Source: Phytoseiulus persimilis (Eukaryota; Arthropoda; Arachnida; Mesostigmata; Phytoseiidae). Taken from it: DNA of 64,000 nucleotides. This document shows positions 31,401 through 42,299 of the stretch, piece after piece. The notes under the pieces were generated by a model. That model worked only from the letters and a program-made list of their open reading frames with translations, made no database searches and was not told the DNA's origin. A program made the position numbers and the translations under genes. The stretch covers positions 32,422,745 to 32,486,744 of the forward strand of contig CM075102.1 of assembly GCA_037576195.1 (NCBI GenBank), written 5' to 3'. The number at the start of each line of letters is the position of its first letter. Position 1 is the stretch's first letter.

Positions 31401-34250
31401 TGTCCACGGCTCGAAAAATCGAAAACGGCTTTCCAGCGGATAATCTGCCGCATGGAATGTCAGAGTTCTGTCGTGAATAGAAGGGGAAACCCAGCCTCAG
31501 GGTGCAAAGGAATCCGGAGTGGTTCTCACACGCGAGCCAGCTCGGGTCCCAGGGCATCCGGCTGCCCGTACCTTGGTGTGAGAGCCCTCGTCTATTCTGC
31601 CATGCTTCTTCTCCGCGTCGCCGTCGGCCGCTAGCGCTCACCGACGGCCGATCAATCTGCCAGCCAAGTGATGCAAAGAACTAAACTAGTAAATGAGAAA
31701 ATATTTGAAAGCTCGCGCTGCCAACCGCTGCAGCCGCTGCCGGCCCATCGCGATAGACACTCCGCTCTGTGTGCCGGCGGCTTCCCTCGCCTGGCGGCAG
31801 CATGTTGGGAGCCTAGCGGAACACTACCAAATGAAACTTTCACAAAGTTTTTAATTTGTTCCGACCGTCGCTAGAACACGCACAGGACAGACGAACAGAC
31901 AGGGAGAGCTGAATCATGAAGCGACTCATGCTCGGAAGTTATAGGTAAAGTTGATTCAGGAGTTTCCTCTAGAGAAATCACTCGTTGTCCTTTCCTTGCC
32001 GCCAGGAGGCTCACCGAGGAATCAAGCAAGACGCCGTTCAAATGAGCCGGGTCAGAGATTGTAAGTGACTTATAAGCATCTATTACATACGCTCATAATT
32101 ACTCGTTCAGAGACCTCACGAAAATAAGCAAGAACGGAGTGAGGGTATCGAGCTCGATCTCATATCCTTCAACCTCGTGCGTTTCCCAATCAGCGAACTT
32201 ACGCGCCCAACCTCCTCTGAGAATGAACCTTGATGAACTGCTTTTGGGAGCGAAGTTTTCCCCGAATAAACTCCTGTGAGGTAATCTGGGTAAGTCAGGG
32301 AGAACTGGGAACAAACTTGTTTTCTGCTTGTAATCGCTGAATCACTGGAGGAAGTCTTAACTGGGATCTATGGATTACGCATGCTAGTCCCGTGGACAAC
32401 CGTTTTGCGAAGTTCTCGTGTGAGTCGATGGACATTGAGAGACCCCAAAACCGGGAATACGAGGAATGCAACGCCCTCCTTTCGACCTGCTCTCTATGCC
32501 CGAAAGGTCGTCAGCTCAAAAAAGTGTATTGGAGCTAGATTGCCTGCTCAACCCAACGGCTGACGTCACAGATCGGATTGGGTGACTTTTTAGGAGAATG
32601 ATGTCGCGGTAACGAAGTGTGTACAACAGGATATGTTGAAATATGACTGACCAAGATTCCTGTCATTGTGGAACGTCCTTGACAGCTAGACCGTCCTCAT
32701 GTGTCTCAGAATGCACACGGAGCGAAGATCTCACAGGCGGCCGCATCGTTTAAAATACCAGAACGACGAGTTCCCTCAGTCGATATTTGAATACTGTCAG
32801 GGTTATGGACAGTGTGGGAACCAATCAACAATGTGGTATGGGTTCGGTTCTCGGGTGGTAGAAGTTTAGCTTAGACGTTTGCAGTGTTCACAATGACAGC
32901 TCGTTGGTACAGGCAGTCTTTGTCGAGAGAGATTTTCACCCCAACTCAGGGGCGGCCTTACTCCTCTCGAGCCAACGGTTTTCGCAAGCAATCGCCTCCT
33001 AAGAATTCACGATACGGCGCGCGGGATTCCGATGTCCTGCTTCTCGATCCGATACGAGCGAGCTCCCTCAGAGGCGAAGTACTCGGGAACTTCGTCTTGC
33101 GATACAGCCGCTGTCGGAACTAGAGCTCTGACCCCGATCGTGGCTCGTTGCTCGTCAAATGTCTGGTTTTGACGCGGGCTCGATGTAGTGCTTGCTCACT
33201 GCTGGCACCCGCTAGGTGGTCGGCGGCTTGAGTTGGAATTTTCACCTCATCGTGAAGGAATGCTTGATATTCTTGTGACCCCTGTCGGCTGATGTTTGTT
33301 GGGGCCGACTTGAGCGCAGTCGAATCCAGAGGGCCTAACCTGACCTGACCTCACTCGATTCCTTCGCATTGCTTCAGCTCCTCTCGAGGTTGATGCGATC
33401 GCTGAGGCCCTAGCCCCGCGTCAGCCGAACCCCCTGCATGGACGGAAACGCTTGCCGGGAGCCTGCTCACCACCAGAGAAAATAATCGTGGGCGCATCAC
33501 TTCTCAAATGTCTCGAGCCAGAACAGGAATGAATGCTCACAACAGCCGCATTGTGTTCTGCATCGAATCACGCCACATCGATTGCTCTTAGATCGGTGTC
33601 GAGCACATGGAAGCCGCTCGCACAGATACAGCGTGCAGATCGACTGTCTTCACAGGTCGAAGATTGCGTCCTTCAGAGCCAACCTGTGGGAAGTGGCATT
33701 CTTGTTGCAAACGTTCAATCCATGAGGGAAATCTTAGCATCGCGATTCCCATTTGGAAGGCAGTAAGTCTGAGATGATAACGTTCATCAACGAGCACACC
33801 AATCGGAATCTGTCTGAGAGGTTGCCCCGGCGTATTAGGATTGCCGCTGAGAATGATTCGCTCGTGAGGGCAGTTCCGTTTGCAATACAAGACTCCACAG
33901 ATAAGAGAGCGAAGCGGTATCTGGAACGCCTCCGTGAAACAAGCGTTCAATCTGGGTAAACAAGCGATTCTCAAGTCCTCGCATAAAAGTCCTTCAGTCA
34001 AGCAGACGGTTGGAGGTTTGCCTGTTCGACGGAGTCATTACCTGCTTCGTGGATTGAAACTTTAACGAGTGCTTTTGAGCGCAGTGACAAGTGGACCTCT
34101 CGCAGTGTTGATCTTCACTGGAAATCTGCTTGAGACATCTCAGACTTCTGTAACTCTGGTGCTCTGATTTCCATCTCGAGGCTCTACGCTCGGCAGATAT
34201 TTGAGTTCAGCAGCTAACTTTTTAACGACTCCAAGGCGGCCATTCTTCGC
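25440..34250. other. About 8.8 kb with no confidently assignable gene
   Basis: Many short frames lie on both strands. Those with the most protein-like composition are 27849-28265 plus (138 codons), 28623-28976 plus (117 codons), 29222-29551 minus (109 codons) and 33753-33959 plus. The last ends at a GTAAAC donor and may be an upstream exon of the receptor gene that follows. A GC-rich patch (27540-27780) with a near-duplicate TCTCAATCTGATGCCCCTCA pair stands out. None has a recognisable domain. Confidence 0.35.
29300..29309. repeat. G10 homopolymer run
   Basis: Ten G residues within a purine-rich stretch. Confidence 0.85.
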
Positions 34251-34252
34251 AG

Positions 34253-37200
34253 GATTCGGTTCAAGTCCTCAAACACGTTATGAGGGACCACAGGACTTGG
34301 CAAACTCGGTACCCGAACGATACCTTCCGGATCGGCTATGTTCCGGTGAGTGGGCAAAAACCGACTGTATGAGAAACGAAGTGAGGCTGCTATTAATCCG
34401 GCCTAGGGCCGCTGAAGTGGCGCCAGACTCGGGCCATGCTAATTGGCCTACTTAATATGCACCCTTCAAATTATAAGATCGCTGATTCTCGATAATGGCT
34501 TTCTCTCGCCGTTGGAGAAAACCCTCGAAGCGCCTTTCCTTGTGGATTCTCTTTCCCTCGTGGCAATAAAGCTCGATCGGGTGGATCCTCTCGAAAACGA
34601 AACTTCCGTGCTATCCCTGTTACTTCATGGACTAGAGATGGCATCGAAGCGGCACTGGCTAGGGTACGGAACCCTTTTTTCAGCTTCCTCCCTATCACTC
34701 CGCTCCTGACGAAAACGGCCTAGTTTCTGGAACGTGGGGCCGCTTGCTGACCGACCTCATCGGATCCCTCGATATGAGGTCAGGATCGCGGTTTGCCTGG
34801 AGAACAGTTGTACTGCGAGATTCAAAGGGAAAATCTTTAGAGTTTGTCTTTCTTCCTCGAGGCCGGAGTGGATCATTCCTAGCGACGGTCATTTCGGTCA
34901 CAAAAACCCTGACGGTTCTTTCACGGGCCAGTGGGGTTTGGTCATGTACAATCACAGTGACATCACTCTCGGACCCTGGCCAAGGATAGAAATTCTCATG
35001 GAAGATGCTACGCCGTCAAGAACCGTAGATTACGCCACGCTGGACTTCTTCACCTGTATCCCGAATCTACTCGATTCGACCCAAGTCTCCTTGAACCTCA
35101 TGGACAGATATGTAAGTCTCCCGGTCTCGATGCGTCCCAGGACCAGATTCCATCCTCACACCAGAGTTCGAAACTTACCTACGGTAGTTCAGTGAGCTCG
35201 CCTGATATGTTGGTTCTACAGGTCGCGGGTGGGATGTTCATTGCCATGATGATCAGTGGATTGGTTGCCCAGCTTGCTATACGTCTGGAGTACGGTTTCT
35301 GGGACAATTCAGTTTGGTGGACCTTCATCAGGAGCCTCACTTTGGAGCCCAGTGTCCTACCACGTACACTGAGGCAGAGCGCCACCCGTTTGGTTTTCGC
35401 CGTCTGGTCGCTAGTAAGATACTCTTAATTTCTCATAGCACTCTAGTTGTTCGAGTGTGAGAGGTTTTTCTCATTCTTATGCACCACAGCGTGAGTCATC
35501 CCCGACCTCGTACTAATGCTCCGTCGACGACTTCTGATTCAAAGTTGGTCTCGAATCCCACTCCGTCTCATTGGATTCCCGCGAGAAGCTTCGCTGTACG
35601 CAGCGAAGAGTCCCAGGACGCAGGATCGACGCACGACGAGCCGAAAAACTGGATTCCAATTTAGGCCAAACCGCCTCTCGAGGGTGGATCCGGGAGAAAT
35701 GCTTGTAATATGCCGCAAGTTTCTAATCTCGCGTGGACCGATATTAGTTTCTATAACGTTGTCTTCCTATCGGAAGTAATTTCCTACTTTTCGGAGTCGA
35801 CTCCCGGGCAGCTGGGTGCTGCCGTAAACTCCGACAGTGCACAGCTTTCGTTCCGACCCTGAGAGTCACGTTCGACGACCTTGGCAACTCCGTAGATATG
35901 AGGAATTCCTCGATCTTTTCTTGTAAGCGAACTTCCCTGAATTACGTTCGAGCCGTCTCCTCTGCGCCAGTATATTTCAACCTGATACCACTCAAAGAAA
36001 AAACATTGCGGCTAACGGCTGAAATTCTCTCACACCGGAGAGCCAATCGCAGTATTCGAGCATACCCGTTCCACCTTCTCCTGTTGGCTACTTCCTTGCT
36101 TAGAGCTCCATGCTTATTTGAATCTTGAGCCCAATCCGGCTTCTGTACATGGGTGATGCTCGAGAAGCAGTTCCCGAAGTCAAAAGAACGGTGTCGCTGC
36201 GAAATCTGGGCCACATTGCACTCGCTTTCTTCCTCGCGTTCAAGCACCGTCTGACTTCTTCACACGCGTAGGGAATTTTTCTCGTGGAGGCTGTGCCAGA
36301 TTTCACGGTAACTTGCGAAATCATGCATGCGACAACCGGACCTTCGAATGTGTCAGACAAGCCGACAAGGCCCGTCTACGAGGAGTTGATTTCCTCGGTT
36401 TTCCGGTCGTGGAACGAAACAAATCTGTCTGCTGCACTTATTCCATAGTTCATGATAGGGAACGAATGCCGATTTGGATATTGACCCTTTTCAGGCTTTG
36501 CTCGTGATATCTCAGGGAATAAACAGCGACCTGAAGACCTCCCTGATTTTGCAAGCGCCGGCAGATCACATTCAGACCCTGGAAGAAATCGCTATCGATG
36601 AGAGCATCGTACCTTTCACTCCAATCGTACTGAAGCCTCTGTTCTTGGTAGGTCGTCACGGAATTTGATTCCCGACCAGAGGAAAACTCGTGTCGGCTGG
36701 AAGCGCTGAGTTTACACTGACATTCCAGGGGGATCAGCGTGCAAGTATGGAAAAGATAGCAGCTCGGGCAGAGAGAATGAATGTGCTTATCAATGCTGAT
36801 GATCTCGGATCGACGAAGGTGAGCAACGAAGCAAATGAGTCCTTCGGAAGTTCGTTAATAGGCACAAAACTCCCGAGAAGAAGGAGTACTCGGTAAACTT
36901 CGAAACTCAGAAGTCTCTTCTACAAGGTTTTCGAGAAAATCGCCAAACGGGGCGCTGTTGTCATGATGACACCCGAAATGATGGAAAGCTCTCTAGCTTC
37001 TGTTTGTCCTATAGTGGACTCACAATACATTTATCGGTGAGTTGCGTCCCGGTTCTGCATGAAGGAGCTCAGCAGAGAAAGCTGACCGTTGCTCCTTGGA
37101 ATCGATGTGAGCCGAAAGTATATTCTCTGCAAACGTTGAGATGTTTTGCTGCAAAATTTTCATTTCCCAGGGTGGAAGAATCGATCATGGAGTTTAGTTT

Positions 37201-37593
37201 GGCCATCTACTTCAGACCGGATTACAGCCGAGAGAAACAAGAACAGATAAACAAAAGGTCATTCTCTCCGCTTCCCGGGAAAATGGGTCGCCGAGTGACA
37301 GCACTCACTCAATCCTCCTGAATTTGCCTATTTGTAGGATACAATGGATCCACGAAACACCGTTCCCGTGGCATCGAGCCGCTGAGCTCCGAAAACAGAT
37401 CTCAGCCGCCTCATCTTCGACCTGTTTTGCCTCCTCTGATCAATTCCGGCAGACTGTGAATGAAATGAAGCCGACTTCAGTCAGCGACATCTCAGTCATG
37501 ATTTTTTTGTATGGGCTCGCGATTGGTCTGGCCACTGCAGCCCTCGGCTTTGAGCTCGTCTTGTACCGCACCAGGATGAGCGTTGATGATTAG
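34253..37593 (+). CDS. Chemosensory-type ionotropic receptor (IR), 5' end unresolved
   Basis: Ligand-gated cation channel subunit related to ionotropic glutamate receptors. Ten exons in continuous phase: 34253-34345, 34518-34607, 34684-34778, 34862-35111, 35222-35413, 36495-36647, 36729-36818, 36927-37036, 37171-37257 and 37338-37593. They give 471 residues from the first exon found. The ligand-binding S1 lobe includes LPPYHSAPDENGLVSGTWG, then DGHFGHKNPDGSFTGQWG and SRTVDYATLDFF. M1 is GGMFIAMMISGLVAQLAIR, the pore is VWWTFIRSLTLEPS, and M2 is RLVFAVWSLALLVISQG. S2 begins LILQAPADHIQTLEEIA. M3 is VMIFLYGLAIGLATAALGFE near the C-terminus. M2 is split by a 1,081-nt intron. No initiator Met or signal peptide was found, so upstream exons are probably missing, perhaps within 33.5-34.2 kb. 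Confidence 0.85.
35414..36494 (+). other. Long intron inside the M2 segment of the IR gene
   Basis: Donor CTA|GTAAGA and acceptor CCTTTTCAG|GCT join phase-0 exons so that WSL runs straight into ALLVISQG, restoring a normal M2 helix. At about 1.08 kb it is roughly ten times the other introns of the gene. Its short frames (for example 35898-36128) look like chance. Confidence 0.75.
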
Positions 37594-38713
37594 ACTTGGA
37601 TGTCGGAACAAGCAACCTCGTCTTCCATCCATGCTCTCCGCTTATTTCAAAATGTCATGTGGAGCCAGTGCGTGCCCATGGCAAATAATGAGCCAGTCAG
37701 CCATGTGAGAGAGAAGCCTGAATCAACAAGGGAGCAAAAGCATCTCCGATGTTCCCGCGGAGGATCAATGGCGAGCGCGTCAGGTTGGGAGAGGGAGCAT
37801 GAATTCCCTATTATACGGCTCGCCTCTAAATATTTCGCCGTGTCAAAGCTGGCCGAGTGGTTCCAAAGCTTCTTGGGTTATCATCGCAGCTATCATATCG
37901 GTCGACTCGACACCTGAGTTTCAACAAATGCGACCCTTTCTTGTGAGGTCAGTTTACATGGCGCTGGGAGCATATGAAGTGGAACTCTCACTCTTGTAAC
38001 TCGTCAGGTTTTCTTCCACATGCGAGATTGAAGCCGAAACAACTGCGATTCCCTTGGTGGTTTATTCTTTGGTGGTTAGTCAGCTTATCAAAGACCGTGG
38101 AGATGAGTTAATTAGGCCAAAGCTCTTTCCGACAGAGATCGTCGACCGCTGCACACACAACATCATTGATGTTTGGCAATTGCTCCATGCGGCGCAGAAG
38201 ACTTTCCGAAGAAACAAACAATCAAAACTCAAAATTAGTTCCTTGCGGAAGTTTTTGATCTTGTTCCGATGCCGATGGAGAACCAAACATTTCTCGAGTA
38301 TCGACGTCCAGTTGCTCCACTATTCCCTGGAAACTTGATTACTTGGAAGGCAGGCGAAGATGAGAATTCAATAACGGATCAACCAACCTCCAGTTTTAGG
38401 TTTCGTTCGATTCTGAGAAGGGAAGGGGGAGTCGATTTCAATCTGCGAAACAGTGTGAGGAGATACGCCCCCTCCCGCCTCAGGATCGGACCCTCACGAA
38501 GTCTGAACAATGATATAGAAGGACTCCTGGGGACTCGGAATTCAATGAGAGCCGGGAGCTGTCTTGAAGTACGAAGCTCATCGTTACGCGAGGATCCTTG
38601 GAATCTGTCGAAATCGCTCGAGAATCTCACAACGCTCCCCCACCGAAAAAAATTATCGGAGAAATCGGGGTTCCAAGAAGTGATGCGGAACTAAGGACTG
38701 TGAATGCAGGAAG

Positions 38714-38995
38714 TTAGTTGGCTTCGAAGTGAGTCAGTGTATCAGAGAACAACCTCAGAGATACATCACACCGATTCGTTCGATAGCGGATCGGTCCGAG
38801 GAGAATACTCCCATCTGATTCCGCTGGAGGGAACCTCCAATGGTTGGTTTCTAGAGAAATATTCTGAGATTGATATTCGAGAGCGACGGTGACTGCGAGG
38901 AAGAAGTAAGTCTCTAGCAACGACCATATCATCCAACTGATCGGGGTGACGTTGGGTCGCCATCGTTTGGCTGTGCTGATTTCGTCATCTCCCAT
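38714..38995 (-). CDS. Hypothetical frame with one membrane helix, IR-like C-terminus?
   Basis: A 93-codon minus frame. One hydrophobic helix (about residues 18-40) ends in LEY, in the manner of the third membrane segment of ionotropic receptors (F-x2-L-x2-G...L-x-E). No preceding S2 exons were found upstream. It could be a gene fragment or chance. Confidence 0.2.
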   Translation of the reverse strand: MGDDEISTAKRWRPNVTPISWMIWSLLETYFFLAVTVALEYQSQNISLETNHWRFPPAESDGSILLGPIRYRTNRCDVSLRLFSDTLTHFEAN

Positions 38996-39639
38996 TAGAT
39001 GTCAGAGTTCCAGTGACGGCCTGTGACCTAACTAGCCTCACAATTTCGTGCTTGGAGGGAGTGTAGTGTGGGGACATGTCAGTTCACACTCAGATACGAA
39101 TCGGGAACTTGTTAGTTGTAGCGGCCTCTGCAGGCTTTACTAAACAACGTTTGTTGCTAATGAACTGAAAGATCTCGTGTGATCGCTCTCTGCTCGGGAT
39201 GAGTCAAAATTGCTCCCAGAGTCGGGCTTGCGTGAGGCAAATCGAGATGTCACTCAGGTTGTTCCCGAGATGACCCATCACATATACGATTCATGGTCTA
39301 TGAACACTTTTCGATGCCGGAAAATGAGCTTCCCGCAGTGACCCCATAAATATTAATGTGCGGTAGTCGTTCTTTCACTCCTTTTTGACCAATAAATATG
39401 TGTGGTTGGTTTCTCCTCGACCCAAATGAATGAAACGTTTCCTGTACTTCAAGAAAGCGGAGAAACGATTTGACTTTCTGCATGAAAACTGATCCCCAGA
39501 CGGAGCGATAAGTGATCGCCTGTTGGATTCATCAACATGATCGATAAATCTTCTCGACGAACTTCCGCTTCTCTGACCGCACCGCCGTCTCGCGTGCTGC
39601 TGGGAACCTCCCTGATTTTCCATACACAATCCTTCTTGG

Positions 39640-39893
39640 GGCGAATGAGAACGGAATGCAGTCCGTTCGGCATCCGATCCTCGCAGAAGTTGAACAGCAT
39701 GAGCTGAGAAATCTTTTCCCAAGCTGCTCATGTTCTCGAAATTCTCCTATGAGTTCAGAGGTTACAGCTTTTGACATGCTCTACGCTCAGGTTTCTGTTA
39801 TCGTGGTCCAGTCCGCTGCCAGCCTCCCACAAAAGGTCCCTTCGTACGGTGATGCCCTGATCAGCTGCTCGAGCGCTCCGTTCACGACTGATA
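39640..39893 (+). CDS. Possible S1-lobe exon of an ionotropic receptor
   Basis: Open frame FPYTILLGANENGMQS... through YGDALISCSSAPFTTDRQ, ending at a GTGAGA donor at about 39899. The text loosely fits the S1 pattern (P-Y...G...D-x-x-I...T-x-x-R). The minus strand has comparable frames, so support is thin. Confidence 0.2.
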
Positions 39894-40767
39894 GACAAGT
39901 GAGAGAATCCATCTGAGTTTATTCACACTAGAGTGTCGTTTTCTTATCGTAGAATAAAATAATAACACAAAACATGTTGAGGACAACTGTTTCACGGGAA
40001 TAGGGGGTACTCTGTCATTCGACTGACTTCGCTGGCGCTGCCGAGTGTTGGGATGTACACGCATTTCCTTGCGTGGTATAGGTCAGAGTTCTGTGGAAGG
40101 TTCTGGATGAGCAGTGACGATGGTGAAATCCGTGAACACTGAATCTGGTGATTATGTGCTGATTGTTACAGTTCCCTTTCTTCCATAAATCAGAGCTCAT
40201 TGCTGGTGCGGTCGGGAACTCCGGGTGAACTTCTCCGCGTTTCGGGCTTTCTGGGCTGAATGCATCCTGAAGATCGAATGTAAATGGCGATGAGCCGCTT
40301 AGAAGATACACCAGCCTGTTTCGGGTGGTCAGGTGAACCCCGAGGACTCTTTTCAGGAACGTGGTCTTCACCGAGTTCAGTTTGTTCAGGTTCTGCCGGG
40401 TAAGGTGTTTCCATACCAGCCCGCTTCCGTAGCTGGTGATCGGGAAAAGCTTGATGTGGAGCTGCTTGATGGCCGCGTCCAACAACATTTTCTGTGGGGA
40501 TTGGATGGATGCGAACGCGACGAGAGTTTTTCGAGTTCGTTCCTCAATGTGCTTGCTGGAGCTGAGGCCGGATGATGTCAGTATTAATCCAGAGTACGTG
40601 AACCTGTTGACATATTTGATCTCCTCTCGATTCAGGTATAGACGGTCGTATTTGACTAGGTGTCCTCCTCTGCTGAACTTCAGGGCCTCGGTTTTACTAA
40701 AGTTGATACTCAATCCGAGTCGTTTCACTCACTTTGATAGGGAACTGATAGCGTTGTGCAGAATGTA

Positions 40768-40778
40768 TGTGCTGACGG
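40768..40778. repeat. Left target-site duplication of the foldback-like element
   Basis: TGTGCTGACGG, identical to 41490-41500. Confidence 0.8.
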
Positions 40779-41489
40779 TGCCGCTACATTTGAGCGGAGG
40801 TCCAATTTGAGCGGAGTCCCGATTTGAGCGGAGACCCAATTTGAGCGAAGGCCCGATTTGAGCGGAGGTCCGATTTGAGCGGACAGCAGCGGTGCGGAAG
40901 ACGCTGGTGTGGTTCGAACTTCTTTCACTTCGTTCCTTTCGAATGTATCGGTTTCAGGTAGAGCCTGGCAGGATTGCGTGCGCGCGTTGTGCCAGAATGC
41001 GAAGCAAGTATGCCGCCGAGCTTCGTGGATTCGACCAGAGGGCAACCTTTGCTCATCGTTGACCACTATTATCCTTTGCGTCGCCGCCATTTACGGCCCG
41101 CCGACTAGCGAGAATCGGAGCGCCCCGCGAGCGTAGCGAGCGGCGTTGACAGCAGCTTTTCGATGAGGCGCAAGCCCTCAAATCAGCGATCGGTGTCTTG
41201 AACTCCCTCAAGGAATTGGACTCAGAGAACGCAGGCTCTCGTCGGTGCCATGAGCAGTGTTTTATGGTACTGGCTCAAGAAACGAGGGCTGCAGGCTGCA
41301 GCTCTTCTTCAGTCATGATCGCCATCAGAAGGTGCCGGACCCAACTCCAGCGCGAGCAACGGTACCACAGCCGCTGTTGGCTTCCGCTCAAATCGGGCCT
41401 CCGCTCAAATCGGGCCTTCGCTCAAATTGGGTCTCCGCTCAGATCGGGACTTCGCTCAAATCGGGCCTCCGCTCAAATCGGGCGGAATC
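40779..41489. mobile_element. Foldback-like element, 711 bp, with tandem-repeat inverted ends
   Basis: Both ends are arrays of a 16-bp unit (ATTTGAGCGGAGGYCC) in opposite orientation: about 40789-40885 on the left and 41387-41485 on the right. The outermost bases are similar (TGCCGCTACATTTGAGCGG on the left, TTCCGCCCGATTTGAGCGG from the right end). An 11-bp direct repeat flanks it, and removing the insert rejoins the LINE reading frame at AVST. The 500-bp interior has no transposase. Tandem-repeat inverted ends plus a target duplication of about 9-11 bp resemble Foldback (FB) elements. Confidence 0.82.
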
Positions 41490-41500
41490 TGTGCTGACGG
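41490..41500. repeat. Right target-site duplication of the foldback-like element
   Basis: TGTGCTGACGG, identical to 40768-40778. Confidence 0.8.
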
Positions 41501-41800
41501 CATACATGACGATGTCATCTGCGTACATGATCAGTTTCACCATTAGGTCTTTCGAGGTGATGTAGAAGGGTAGATTGCTTGTTAGAACTGAGAAAAAGAT
41601 GGGCCTTATGTTTTCTCCTTGCGCGAAACCGTTGGCTTGTACCAGGCCCTTGGTTAAGGTTACGCCATCGTCAGTGTCTATCTGATTCCCTAGGAGAATC
41701 GCTCGAATGAGGTCGAGCAGCTTCAGCGGCACCCCGCCTTCTGCTAGCAGTTCAAGTGTGCGCGTTCTTGATCCGGAGTCGAAAACCGTGTTGCTGTTTC

Positions 41801-42299
41801 ACAGGGTAGTCAAATTAGGTCTGGATTTTTGTCTCGCGATGTCCCTTTTGGCTGTCATTCCGAGTCCAGAAGCGGACTTTGGATTTTTCCCAAGGGAGCT
41901 CATTCGTTCGACCAGAATCACCCCCGTTGTTTTACGTAAATTCATTCTTAGATTTTTCCGTTATACTTACGGAAAGTGGCGATTTTTCCCCCTAAGATTC
42001 TTAAGGCTCGCCGATTTTCCACAGTCGGCGCAGCTGAGCTCGCTCGCTGTGATGTGATGGGGTGATATGACAATGGGTACACAGTGTTCCAGCATCCCGC
42101 TCCTAGCTGAGGAGAGCTTACGAGCAAAAACATGAATGAGCCACAATGGGAGGCAATCGGCCTCCCAAACGGCCGATGCCAATTTTTACTCGAATGAATG
42201 AGCTACATCTGGGAAAAGACGATATCCGCCCTTTGGACTCGGGATTACAGCCCAGAGGGGGATTGCCGAGAAATTCGTGACCTAATTTGACCACCCTGT
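41801..42299. mobile_element. MITE with long terminal inverted repeats, about 500 bp
   Basis: The left end ACAGGGTAGTCAAATTAGGT and the right end (reverse-complemented) ACAGGGTGGTCAAATTAGGT match. Similarity continues inward for roughly 100 nt: CCGAGTCCAGAAGCGGA against CCGAGTCCAAAGGGCGGA, then TTTTCCCA and AGCTCATTC in both. The right flank is TA and the left CA, consistent with a worn TA target duplication of the Tc1/mariner type. No transposase. Its left edge coincides with the truncated 5' end of the LINE. Confidence 0.72.

Larger units (their letters stand above)
37594..40010. other. Tract with possible receptor-like remnants
   Basis: A plus frame from about 38012 to 38338 follows an acceptor-like CTCGTCAG and stays open for about 108 codons (EIEAETTAIPLVVYSLVV...), with no known domain. 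The minus frame 38995-38714 holds ISWMIWSLLETYFFLAVTVA then LEY, like the last helix of an IR. The plus frame 39640-39893 has YGDALISCSSAPFTTDRQ before GTGAGA, like the end of an S1 lobe. All are weak. Confidence 0.3.
40015..41800 (-). mobile_element. 5'-truncated, inactivated non-LTR retrotransposon (LINE)
   Basis: The upstream half (41800-41501, minus) encodes the reverse transcriptase palm: FDSGSRTRTLELLAEGGVP, then ENIRPIFFSVLTSNLPFYI and the catalytic YADDIVMY. The downstream half (40778-40015) continues with GLSINFSKTEALKFSRGG, then RTRKTLVAFASIQ and LNKLNSVKTTFLKRVLGVHL, the thumb and connecting region of LINE enzymes. The two halves are split by the element at 40779-41489. An in-frame TGA replaces the expected Trp in LSKWxKRLG, so the copy is dead. 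The N-terminal endonuclease and early RT motifs are missing. CR1/L2- or RTE-like; the clade was not resolved. Confidence 0.85.
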
